Notes: generated by a model not told the origin, from the sequence alone. Positions 11,888 through 23,485 are shown, counted from the stretch's first letter. The stretch: 64,000 nt of DNA from Dacryopinax spathularia (GCA_037974965.1 JBBPFI010000017.1:1-64000), one strand, 5' to 3'. Program-made: numbers and translations.

Positions 11888-12945
11888 TGCTGTTTAGGCG
11901 ATATTCAAGAGACAAGATTCTGTGAGAGCGAGAGTCAGTGAATGCATGCGGGAAGAAGAACGTGAGGAAAAAAGAAATGCGGAAGTGCGAAAAATGAGCA
12001 AATACATGCGTTGCAGGCAATACGGCTTGCCGTAGAGCTGCGAACGCATGCAAAACAACAGGTACGCATGCCAGGCATCCGTACGGACCTGCGTACAGGC
12101 CGTAAGGTGCCTGCGGGACGCGTCACAGCGCAATCGCACATGCGAAAAGCAAGAAAATGGCCAAACAAGGCCTGCGAACATGCCTCGCAGGCCTCGCAAG
12201 CCCAAAAAAACGCCGTACAGGCGTCTGCGAGGGGTCCTAATGACTCCCCGATATGCGAAAACTACCTACGGATATACGCTAATAACTATTACTATTAAAA
12301 AGTAACGCGCGTACGCGAAAAGTGAAAAAACGAAAAAAATGCGAACCCATCACGAGCTCGCGCGCGAGCTCGTGATGGTCACGTGACCTCCGGACGCGCC
12401 TTACCTGAGGTGGTGGTAAGGGAGAGAGAGGTGAAGGACCCCTAGAGGAAGAAAACGCGCGTTTAGGACGCGCGTTTGCTTCCGTTAGGGTTCGCACAGC
12501 CTCTCGAACCCATCACGAGCTCGCGCGCGAGCTCGTGATGGGTTCGTTTCGCTTTTTAACCCATCACGAGCTCGCGCGCGAGCTCGTGATGGGTTTTTTC
12601 GTTATTTCGAAAAAGCGAAACGAACCCATCACGAGCTCGCCTGCGAGCAGGTGATGGACGGTTCAATCGGGGGTGTTTAGACCTCCCGTTGTAACCTGTT
12701 ACGGCCTCGTTCGCAAGCTGCGGGGCCGAAAAAGGTCTCATTTCAATTCAATTCATAACTGTACAACTGTGGATTGCTTCCCCGTGGAAGCTTTAATCGT
12801 CCCCCGGACTCCCGGGTCTTCTCTTCTCTTCTCTCTCCCTAACCACCACCATCTCCCGTTAGCTAGCGTAGCAGTTTTAGATAGAGAAATTGAAAAAGCG
12901 GCCCATTCGTACTAACTTTTATTAACAGAAAACCTTTTCAAAAAA
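11888..12945. promoter_or_regulatory. Shared divergent promoter region of genes A and B with palindromes
   Basis: The 1,058 bp between the two start codons must contain both promoters. Four palindromes with half-site CCCATCACGAGCTCGC lie at about 12,346-12,377, 12,508-12,542, 12,558-12,594 and 12,624-12,657. Three have near-perfect arms; the last is an imperfect variant. They match the clusters behind both gene B copies. Gene B starts after an A-rich leader (AAAAAAATGTC), a good fungal start context. I infer that the palindromes are binding sites for an element-encoded protein. No other gene is seen here. Confidence 0.7.
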
Positions 12946-15900
12946 ATGTCAGAACCAGAATCGATCAGGTACGCATTCCCCGTCTTTTCCTGGACGCATA
13001 CGCTAACACGTCTGACAGCGATAGCGATATGCGTCGTGCAGGCCTTCATCGTACCAACTCGTTTGGGAGCGATGTGCCTGACGACGGCCCTTTCGAAATG
13101 CCCATTCATGGCGCAGCAGCCGACTTAGGCGCAGACACGGTCGACGACAATCCTGAAGAACAGGCCAATACCGACTTCTTCAAGGACGCGAGCGGCATCT
13201 CGATCGCCACAACGGTGACGCCCGCATTCCTGCATGAAGGCAGGCGCGCGTCCGAACGCCTGGCAGCAGGCGGCAACGGCATCCACGATGATGTCAATGC
13301 CGACATGTGCTATCTCCCGATCAAGGTGAATCTCCTCGATGACAACGAGCCGGCAGCGTACAAGGTCACAGAGTACGCCACGCTCGACTGGGGGACGCGT
13401 GACCTCTTTCTCGACTCGTTCGGTGCCATCTCTGAAGAGCCTGGCCTTGGCGTCCTTTTCCCCGGCGATACCCACTTCAGCTTCAACGAATATCTCACGC
13501 TTCATGCTGGCCGCTTCACCCGCATGCTCTTCGACAAGCACGAGTTCATCGGCTTCCCATCCCGCCATCTTACCTTCTATCTCGGTGAATCGGAAGGACG
13601 GCACATCTGGCTTGTCTTCCGTGCCAAGCACAGGGAACAGCGTTTGCAAGGCAATCATGACGGCAAGGAACGCTGGATGAGGCGCATGCGCTACTTCCGT
13701 GGCTTCCTCTGCTGGTGCTGTGCCCAGCTGCCAGGCAAGAACATCGTCTCCGAGAGCATGCTGCACTGGGGAGATGAAGATGTGTCCACGCTTGTGTACG
13801 TACCCCTCCGCATGCTTCCCGTATCCCTGAATCGCTCGCTCACCATGGCCGCACAGGCACGGTCACGTCATTCTCTCACCGGATGAGGTGGAAGACCTGC
13901 ACCGGATCATGACAACCAGCTACGAAATCTTCGCAGGCCTTATGCAGCCCCTCGATCCATTCTTTCTCAACCACGAGCCCTTCTCGGTCACCCTCAAGTA
14001 CGGCCAGGACAACCCGATCTCGGAGACCCGCACGGCATGGGACAACTTCAAGAAGAGGTGGGATGCCTTGTACAGGTTTGAGGCCATCGGCCGCTTTGTC
14101 TGTGCGCTCGCCATGGTCCAAAGGTCAGTACGCTCGCTCGCAAAGACATGACGCGCTGAGTCAGTGGCCCACAGAGTGAAAGATGAGGATGGGGAAGAGT
14201 GTGCGGTGCTCTGCGACTACAACCGGATGAAGGCAGAGTTTCTCGGGAGGGAACGTGGAGGCCAGGGTGCTGCGTTCTATCCGCTCGGCTTCACCAAGGA
14301 CGCGTGCAACATCCAGGCGAACACCCTCCCAAGCTTTTTCGCCACCGTCCTCCAGCGCCTGAACCAACGGTATATGGTGCCGAGCGAAAACGAGCAAGGT
14401 GAGGAGATAGCGGGGCCTGACCCGTTTGAGTGCATCAAATGGCAGGGCTACTCGGCACAGAAGAAGGTCTTCCGGAACTCGACAGACGAGCACGAGATCA
14501 GTCTTGGTCAGGAGGCCGCTGCGTTGGGTGTCTGTGGTGTTGGGGGCGGGTTTGAACGCAAGGTGCATGAGATGATCGAGCGTCTCAATCGGCAGTCAAG
14601 CTTCGACAAGACCGCGACACGCATCCGGCAAGGTGAGGGATCGCTCGGGATCCGCTCGGAGATGGAGCTCGTCATCCACCCAGACAGGCTTGCCCCTGAG
14701 CATCGTAGCGGAAGGTAAATCTCTTCCCTTTCCGCGCACGCATGGTGTGTTAACGGACCGATCTAGCTGGGTTGTCAGCAAGCTCCTCAAGCCGATGACA
14801 ACGGTGTATTATTCGGGTCTGCCCTCAGCGCAGTTCCGGGCATCGCTGCTTGTGCTCAGGCCTTCCGTACGCTTCATGCAGCATCCAGCGCAACCTCTGA
14901 CATCACGCACAGGTCTATCCGAACCTGCTTCTGGACGCGGCATGGTTCTGGACGGTGAGAGCGCGCCGTGTGTGGAAGGATGCGATGATGATCACCAACA
15001 ACGGGACACGTCCTTGTCCCTGGTATCTCATCGAGGGCATCGCAATCTGCCTCCGGAACATTGCGCTGGCCCAGACGGGGGACATGCGCACGATCTCAGG
15101 GCCTGTCTACCGTGCTGCGGGCCTGTGGTCTTCGATCCGTGAGAACGGTGTGCCGACCATGCTCAAGTCGTTCTGGGCGGGAGGGCCGCAAGGCCAGCTT
15201 GTGCCCAGCGCATGGCCACGGCCCATTCAGGGCGGGCTCCGTGCATCCGTAGCGGTAAGTGCGATCACGGCACACTTTGGTAAGGAGGCCGGCCTGGCCT
15301 ATCGTCGCCGTTTCGAGCTCGAGTGGCGCCTCGACATGCTCGCAGAGCAAGGGAATGGCAGCGGCTCCGCCCTTCGCCAGGCAGCAGCGCAGCAGATCAT
15401 CGAGGCGTACCGGCAGGAGATCCAGGAGAACGCCCTTTCAGCTGCAGGCCTGCTTGTGAGCACCAGTCGAATGTCGCTCTGGCGTGCCGGAGAACGCCAT
15501 GCATTGGTCAGCCAGGTGATCGACCGACGAGAGCGCGCCATCAACGAATGGAAGGCCGAAGGAATGCCCCTCGATGCCACCAACGGGTATACGTACATCA
15601 CGCGCATGCTCGGCACAGAAGACCTCGTCCCAGCATTCCCTCTCTCTGTCCAGCGTGCGACCATATCGACAGTGGACCTTGTCGATCTGATGCTGAAGAT
15701 GGCACGGGGGAAGAGGGCGATGGGATCTCCTTTCTTTGGTAAGCGCCGTATGCTCACCCTGTCCGTCCTGCAGACTGCGATCGGGCATTTGACCCGTGGC
15801 ACGCCGGCCGAGCTGCATGAGCAAGTGATCGGCTGGTTACGGGACGCCATGTGCCATGTGCTCAGGGCGTCAAGGCTGAACATTGTCCCTTGGGCTGGTC

Positions 15901-16983
15901 GGCGCGGTCTCTGGGCCAGTGCGCTTCACTGGATCCACGTGGTCGATGACAACCCCCGGCAGGCCCGGTCTGGCCGCTATGTGCCTGCGGATGAGGACGA
16001 GTACGTGACGATGCAGATCCAGGCTGAACGCGACCGTGTCAACCCCCGGCCGCATGCCTGGAAAGCTCAGCTCCCGCCAACGCTCTGGTCGATTCCAACC
16101 TTCCGCAGGGACCTGTCCGAGGAGATGAACAACGGCTTTGAAGAGCTCTGCAAGGGCGGGGGGCGTGGGGCGACAGGTGCGCAGTATCGACCGGCATTCG
16201 AGCACCTCCGTGCGCTCTTCGAGGAGCGGATCGAGACCAACCTGCACCAGTACATCCTATTCTGTGCCACGCTGCTCTGCAAGATCCACCCACGATACCG
16301 ATACATGGCGTCCAACCCAAAGGCACGTCTCAACACGGTCGAGGATGCACGCAACGTGGTGAAGAACATGGTAATGCTGGTGCCAGAGCGTGCCGCAGGG
16401 ACAACCCACGTCGGGATCGTGGCCGCCTCGTTCATCGCCTGGCTGATGTACATGCTCTACGATCAGCAGGAGGAGCTTGCGACACATTGGGGGGTGACAG
16501 ATGCGATGATGAAGACAAAGACCTGTGAGTGTGACTGGATACGGGATGGATGCTCTGCTAATGACCGCAGCGAACCATGCCTTGCATTGGGGTCTGTTCG
16601 CATCCTGGGGCTTCTACACCGTCCTCAGCCCACACAAGGATATGCTGGGTAAGCGTGGTCCACGCCAGCGCCAAACGAACGGCATCGAATACTGGCGAAT
16701 GGCCAAGCATAGCCGGATCGAAGCGCTCTGGAGGGAGATCAAGGACTGCTGGGAACGAGGACAGCACAAAGAAGGGCTACGGCATATCTGGTCGGATGCA
16801 GACATTGCACACTGGGAAGCTACAGGTATGTTGCAGCGTCCCGCACAGCGCAATACGGGCGCAAGCCCAGACAAGAGGGCGACAGTGCAGCAACGGCATG
16901 CCCCGATGACGCAGGAGATGTTGCGTAATCTGACACGCAGCATGCACTCGTCCCGGCTCGAGCTGAACCCGCGTGGAGTCTAA
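12946..16983 (+). CDS. Gene B copy 2: intact 1,243-aa protein of unknown function
   Basis: I read seven exons: 12946-12968, 13019-13795, 13857-14123, 14175-14714, 14767-14866, 14913-16524 and 16571-16983 (3,732 nt, open throughout). The N-terminus is acidic. Blocks conserved with B-prime are GLGVLFPGDTHFSFNEY, then TFYLGESEGRHIW, then FSVTLKYGQD. These are followed by PFECIKWQGYSAQK with EISLGQEAAALG, then SWVVSKLLKPMTTVYY, a long helical region, LHQYILFCATLLCKIHP, and last-exon GLFASWGFYTVL. No transposase, helicase, polymerase or protease motif was recognised. Conservation of intron positions and of many aromatic and glycine residues between two clearly diverged intact paralogues suggests a functional protein. 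It is divergent from gene A and flanked on both sides by the same palindromes. It could be the mobility, replication or DNA-binding partner of gene A, but this is inference. Confidence 0.75.
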
Positions 16984-17554
16984 GTCGGGAGCGGATAAAG
17001 GGAGCGCGACAAAATAAACGTAGAGGCTGTATATAAAGAAAGGATACCTTGTATTATAATGTATTATATGTATATTACGCTGTAGGCGGCCCAAGGAGGC
17101 CTTGGAAAGAGGCAGAGGACGATACGGTGCAACGGAGATGCAAGAGAGGGGTTACGGGGATGGTGGATGTGCTGCGAGCATTGCAGCGTGCGCCTAACGA
17201 GTGACGCGTGCCAACCCATCACGAGCTTGCAGGCGAGCTCGTGATGGGTTGGGCCGCTTTTTCGCTTAGCACAGCCCCTTCACGAGCTCGCGCGCGAGCT
17301 CGTGATGGGTTGGCACGCGTTTAAACCCATCACGAGCTCGCGCGCGAGGAGGTGATGGGTTCGTAAGCGTTTTCCCATCACCTCCTCGCGCGCGAGCTCG
17401 TGATGGGTTCAAATGCGTGCCAACCCATCACGAGCTCGCCTGCGGGGAGGTGATGGGTGTTACAGATAGGGAGATAGGGAGGTTTCGGGCCGCATTTTCG
17501 GCGTACCCTACCCTCAACCCCTATCCGTACTCACCCATAGACCCCTGTAGGATA
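16984..17554. repeat. Palindrome cluster and right end behind gene B copy 2
   Basis: This is the counterpart of 4179-4749, with no net length difference. It has five palindromes of about 34 bp between 17,214 and 17,455, followed by a short G/A-rich stretch and an end at CCTGTAGGATA (17,554). Beyond this point the two copies differ completely: satellite on the left, the B-prime start codon on the right. Three separate palindrome clusters (five, four and five copies) argue for a repeated functional site rather than chance. Confidence 0.9.
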
Positions 17555-17560
17555 CAAAGG

Positions 17561-20500
17561 ATGGGCCGTGCGGCGTACGAGTCTGATTCAGACGAAGACA
17601 TAAGCTTTGTGCCCCCGGGGGCAGGCAATGCGGGGTACGCCAAGACCCTTCTGCAGAAAGAGTAACGGGGCTTAACAGGACGCACACAGGCATGGAGAGC
17701 GTGGGTCAGAGTCGATTTCGGACAAGCAGAGCAATACGATAGGGAGCACGGGGTACGCCAAAACACTTCTGCAGACAGAGTAACGTGGCTGAACAGGACG
17801 CACACAGGCATGGAGAGCGTGGGTCAGAGTCGATTTCGGACAAGCAGAGCAATACGATAGGGAGCACTACGAGCGAGTCTGGGTATGCCGAGCATGCCCT
17901 CCCAGAGGCAGGCACTTATATGCTTCACCCATCTGGATAGAAAGGGCCAACCGGGACCCGGGTCTGCGGCGCGCAAGGATATCAGCAGGGTACAGGCACA
18001 GGCAAGCAAGCCCAAGTAAGTCACCGGACTGCCCCGTAAGCGTGAGCTCACAGGCATTCAGCCCACACTGGATTGACCTGCCGCCCTTTCTATCGGATTC
18101 TGAAGGGGAGACGGCCAAGCTGGGGGAAGACAATGAGAAGGAGAGGTGCGTGCTGACAGGGTGTAGCGCAGATGGCACTGATCCTGGGGTCCAGTGCACG
18201 CAGCCCGGCACAAGCAAAGGGCAAGTGGGGAGCGCAGGACGACATCGAGGCCACTCCAATGTACCCAGAGCATCGGTAAGCATGGCCGAATCGCTGCTGT
18301 GCAAGCACTGATTCCATGCATAGCAGGACTCTGATTGGCAGGGAGAGCGAGGGAGAAGAAGACAGCCGTGAGAGCATAGACAATGCCGAGCTTTCGATCA
18401 GTCTGGGCGCCGTCACCCCCCCGCGGTCCATGGCAAGCACAGACAGCCAGGGGGAGAGAGAGCCCTCGTGCGTGCACAGGAGACCACACGGTGACCCACA
18501 CTCATGCAATCCACAGCCCATGGACAGCGCATGCAAATGCCATTGAACAGTCCGACATCGTGGAGCCCATGCTGGCCAACATGAGCATGCATGCGCAGGC
18601 AAACCGTAGAGCCAAGAAGGCAAGGTTGCAAACCAAGTATGGCCCATCCATGATCTGCCGCAAGGATACTTCTGATTGCCAACAGGGCGGACCGCAGTGT
18701 GATCGTGATCAGCGACGATGAGGATCAGCCTGCAACACAGTCCCAACCAAAGGCAAACGCTGCAGGGGCCAAGTAGGTCACGCATGTGGTCGTCCTGCAT
18801 GGTCAAGCTAACAGGCCACAGAGCGAGCGCTGTCATCATCACGCTCAGCGATGACGAGGAGGATGATGACGCATTTTCGGGCAGGGTACCTGGCACAGAG
18901 AACCCGCCAGTCCATGGCGCAGCAGCAAACTTGGGGGACGACATGATTGACGACCATGTGGACCCGCAGCCCAACGTGGATTTCTTCGATCAGATCAAAG
19001 AAAAGAAGAAATCACCTTGGGGAAAGCCCACGGTGATCACACCTCGCGCCCTTGCGGAGATACGCGATGACGAATGGTGGGTAGAGGATGAGCCATGCCA
19101 TCCAATGGAAGCACTCTGCCATTCGCGACTGGTCCTGGAGCTGTATGACAAACAGGAGCCAGCGGCGTTCAGAGTGTCGGAGCACAAGGACCTCACCTGG
19201 GGGCCACGTGAGGTGTACATGGACTCCTTTGGTGCGATTTCTGCGGCACCTGGCCTGGGCGTCCTCTACCCTGGCCCGGTGTGGTTTTCGATGAACGAGT
19301 ATGTCAAGATTCAGGCCAACCAGTTTGCCCGTGTCTTCCGGGACAAGCATCAGTTCATCGGCTTTGACTCGGCACATCGCACCTTCTACTTTGGTGAATC
19401 TGAAGGGCGGTCGATCTGGTTTGTGTTCCGCCCAATCGATGTGACAGAGCGTGGACGCGCCAACAGCGATGGATATGCAACATGGATCATACGCATGCGC
19501 CGCTTTGCTGCATTCCTTTCCTATGTGTTTGCGCACATGCCCAGCAAGAACATCCCCGAGCATAGTCCATGGGCAGACGATGCCAGGACACTGAGCCCTT
19601 TCCTGTGCAGTGTGCTTCCAAAACAGTGGTGCTGCATGGCTGACAATGAGACACAGGAAGGGCCAGCTGAAGCTTTCCGTCGGAGAGGTCCGGCTGTTTG
19701 ATAAGCTGTTTGGGCGCGCTTATCATCAGTGGGCTCAAGAGGCGCCATGGACCGATCCGTTCTTCCTCAGACATCAGGCATTCACCGTGACGCTCAAGTA
19801 CGGCCAGGACACTCCCATCTTGGAGTCAATGGAGGAGTGGGAGCGGATGAAGGACAAATGGGATTCACAGTATGACGTCACCAATATCGGGCGCTTTGTC
19901 TGTGCCATCGCCGTGAACCAAAGGTACGCAGGCCAATGTGGGACGCAGCCAAGCTGACCCTGGGCAGTGTTCGTGATGCCAGCAAGAACGAGTGCAGCGC
20001 GCTGTGCAACTACCAAGTGATGAAGAAACAATTCGGTGCCCGGCAGGGCGGCGGTGATGGTGCTGCCTTCTATCCGCTTGGCTTCACGACAACCGCATGC
20101 AACATCCAGGCGAACGGCCTACCGGCAATGTTCGAGGAAGAACTCATCAAGGCCAACGAGCGCAGTCGGGTGGTCACCGTGGACGAAGAAGGCAACAGGA
20201 AGTACGGGGAGGACCCATTTGAATGCATCAAGTGGCAAGCCTACTCAGCCCAGAAAACCGTGTTCAGAAACTCGGAGAAGGAACATGATATCAGCTTGGG
20301 GCGAGAGGCGGCCGCACTGGGCATGTGTGGGATGGCAGGGAAAGCGATTGGCAAGGTGGCAAGTGAACTCCGAGAGCTCGAGGCCGAATCCAGCTTCCAC
20401 CGCACTCAGCGTCGGATCGAGAGCAAGGAAGGAGGGACAGCAGTGCGTTCCGAGATGGAGCTTGTCATCCACCCTCGCCATCTCAGGAAGGCCCACCGCA

Positions 20501-22906
20501 CCGGAGCGTAAGCAAACATGGCCAAACGCTAGCACAGAGCTGATCAATAGTAGTTACATTGTCAGCAAGCTCTTGAAGCCGATGACCACCGTCTATTGGG
20601 AAGCACTCGGGGAGACCTTCCAATCAACCCTGATCGTGCTGCGTCCAGGAGTGCGTGGACAGGGCATGCTCATCGGGCACAAGCGCTGAGAATGAAACAG
20701 GTCTTCCCACGGCTGTTGATCGATACCGGCTACTCCTGGGCAGTGAAGGCTGAAAGGCTGTGGAGAGACGCCCTGCGCATGGTCGACAGCGGCCGCCGGT
20801 TCTGCCCATGGTACCTGACCGAGGGCATCATGTTCTGTTTGCGTGTGGCGACGTTTGCGCAGACTGGGGATATGCGGCTCATCTCGGGACCAATCTTTCA
20901 GAATGCCGGCATTGTCCAATCGGTCAGGGAGACCGGTTATCCATCGATGCATGATGGCTGGTGGGATGAGAAGGACAGCAGGATCAACCCAGCAGACTGG
21001 CCTCTGCGCCGGAATGGAAGCGTGTTCCCCTCTGTGGCAGCCAGCGCCATCCGAAGCCGCTATGGGAAAGAGGCCGCGGAGCAGTATCTTGTCCGCATCG
21101 AGCTGGAATGGCACCTGGACATGATCAAAATGAGAGGGCAAGCTTCGACGACCCGGCTGCATGCGGCCGCTGCACAACAAATCATCCGTGCCTATCGGCT
21201 GGAGATTCGCGAACGGACGACGGTCGAGGCTGAGGCATTGATCAGGGCAGAGCAGGCAAAAAGGGAGGAGCTGGTTGACCTCTCCCGCCATGCGCAAGCC
21301 GGGACGGTGATTGCCCGACGGGAGAAGGCACTGAAGGCGTGGCTTGAGAAAGAGGCCCCTCTGGATGGCGAGGGTTGGAGTCTGATCAGCGCCATGTTGG
21401 GGAGCAAGGCGCTGCCCCCCGAGTTCCCGTTGTCTCCGCGCGCCGAGCGGGTGGAAAGTGATGTGCTCACATCCAACTTGATTGAGATGGCCACGGGGAG
21501 CAAAAGCCTTGGGGCACCTTTGTTCAGTTCTCGCAGCCAGCTGACACTCTCGCTTATCCAAGCCGCGCTGGCCCACTTGGCAGGCAACGCGCATGAAGAG
21601 ATCCAACTGCAGCACCGACAATGGCTGGCAAAAGCGATGATCAACGAGTTTGCAGCCTCGGGCACAACCATTGTGCCATGGCAGACGACAGGCTCCCGTT
21701 TTGCCTCCGCTAAGGCATGGACGCACGTCACCCAGAGCCGCTCGATGAAGCGAACGAATCCTACAGGGAGGTATATCCCCCAGGATGAGGAAGAACTGCT
21801 GGCGATGAAAACGGCAGAGGCAAGAGAGAAGGCGAATCCAGCTCCAAATGCGTGGAGTGCCAGCCTTGAGCCTGCGCTGACCTCGATCGTGATCCCTAGG
21901 CAGGACATCTCCAAGGAAATGAGTGAGGGATTCAATCTGCTGGCCACCAATCAATCCGGCATAGAGTATAAGGAGGGTTATGGGCATTTGCGCACCCTGT
22001 TTGAAGACAACATCGACCGACCGCTCAACCAGTACATCCTGTTCTGCACCACCATCCTCTGCAAGATCCATCCGTTCCACGTGTGTGTGGCCAGCAAAAA
22101 GACCACGCTGCGCTCGCTTGAGGAGGCGCATGAGGCCATTGCCAACATGATCCTTACGCAGGCTTCCAAAACGGGATCCGGACACGACAAAAAGGGGATG
22201 GCAAACCGTGGCCAAATCGCTGCCTCGTTTATGGCCTGGTTGACGTACAAGTATTACGCGGACAAGAGGATGATGGAAGACCATTGGGGGATAACAGAGG
22301 CCAAGCTCAAGGCCAAGATCGGTGAGCAAAAAGCCAGGATTGTGTGGCGGGCATGAGCCTGATCCTGGACCAGCACATCATGGGCTCTTGTGGGGACTCT
22401 TTGCTTCATGGCATTTCTACACTGTGCTTGCGCCACATGACAACATCACGGGGAACAAGGGGTTTCCAGAGACAAGCCCCAGCGGAACACGGTTCTGGGA
22501 GCTAACGGCAGTAGACAAGGTTGAGACACACTGGGAGAGGGTTAAGGCGTACTGGCAGCGGCAGATGTACAAGGAGGCATTGGGAACGATGTGCTCCCAA
22601 GCGACCCTGCGGATGTGGGAGGAGCGTGGCTGGTTGGAGCAGCCGGCACCAAAAGTGAGCTCCTCCAGGCGGGACGATCGGCCTGTGAGGCCAGAAAGGG
22701 CAGTCATCAATCATGCCGGCGATCTGCGCAAGCTCTGGCGAGGGTTATCGACCCAACGTGTTGAGCTCCACCCTGGACGAGTCGTTGGTCCCAGCTATGT
22801 GGGCCGGTCGGCACAACAGGGAAGCTTGCAACAGAAGCAAGTGTGGGATGACGACACAGCCGATCTGATGCGTGCCCGGAGGGATGATGAGAACGATTTG
22901 TGGTAG
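17561..22906 (+). CDS. Gene B-prime: intact diverged paralogue of gene B
   Basis: The start ATG at 17,561 lies six bases after the right end of the neighbouring B unit. Several short N-terminal exons (17,561 to about 18,770) encode acidic, Ser-rich sequence including SVIVISDDEDQ near 18,695-18,727 and, after an intron, AVIITLSDDEEDDD near 18,828-18,870. From about 18,880 it follows gene B domain by domain: GLGVLYPGPVWFSMNEY, then TFYFGESEGRSIW, then PFECIKWQAYSAQK with DISLGREAAALG. Next come YIVSKLLKPMTTVYW, LNQYILFCTTILCKIHP and GLLWGLFASWHFYTVL. Most splice sites correspond to those of gene B. All core exons are open, ending at 22,906, and the protein is longer than gene B at both ends. 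The exact N-terminal exon structure is uncertain; the core is secure. Function is unknown. Confidence 0.7.
17633..17868 (+). repeat. 118-bp direct tandem duplication in the 5' part of B-prime
   Basis: Two adjacent, nearly identical units start with GGGTACGCC at about 17,633 and 17,751. Each unit contains a putative GT-AG intron and a short Ser/Asp-rich exon (ESISDKQSNTIGST), so the duplication looks like an exon-intron doubling. Confidence 0.75.
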
Positions 22907-23485
22907 CCCACCAAAAGCTATGGATCACAAGGTTCACAAAAGAAATATAGATAAAGACTGCGATTAGAACTAACCAAGAAAGCCCAAAAAAAGAATGGTA
23001 GATACCAAATGTCTCTAGAAAAGCTACAAAAATCCAAAAAAAGAATTGTATATAACCGCGAGCCAGGGGATGCGGTAGCGCCGCACACTGCACAAGCAAC
23101 ACTTTGACAAGATATGACTACCGTCCATAAACAATGCATGCGGTGCCTGCATCCTATCCTATAAACTGAAAGCAAGCGGGAAAAAGCGGTGCACGAAACT
23201 CGCGTGGTGAATACCATGTTACTTCAGGGCTGCCCAGCTGCAAACCGGGTGGTGCGCAGCCACCGTTAGTATACGTCGCGACGCATTCTAACGGTGGCTG
23301 CGCGACATATACTAACGCACAGCCACCGTTAGTATGCGTCGCGACGGATACTAACGGTGGCTGTGCGTTAGTATGAGTACGCGCAGCCACTGGCCCATAG
23401 GGGGCTGAGCGGCTGTGGCAAATGTCGTCAGGGTCCAGACCTAGCCCTAACCCTGGCCTGAACCCAGCCTCAAAGGGGTATAGAT
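22907..23485. repeat. 3' region of B-prime with a second type of palindrome
   Basis: The first 300 bp hold no recognisable gene. Between about 23,250 and 23,395 there are arms of CAGCCACCGTTAGTAT and its reverse complement around a TCGCGACG centre, in roughly two palindromes plus partial arms. The sequence is unrelated to the CCCATCACGAG palindrome of gene B but holds the same position behind the gene. A C-rich stretch then leads to GGGGTATAGAT at 23,485. That resembles the TATAGAT end of family S and the GTAGGATA end of family B, so it is probably the right end of the B-prime unit. Confidence 0.7.

Noticed and set aside
12946-16983. Gene B as a retroelement, Helitron or virus-derived protein
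   Set aside because: No reverse transcriptase, integrase, HUH, helicase, protease-fused polymerase or capsid motif could be recognised in any block.
20593-22329. A 578-codon minus-strand ORF opposite B-prime
   Set aside because: The plus strand carries the conserved gene B family protein; the antisense frame is open through GC-rich codon bias.
23440-23460. CCCTAACCCT-like sequence as a telomere
   Set aside because: Only one or two imperfect units are present, inside unique sequence, with no array.
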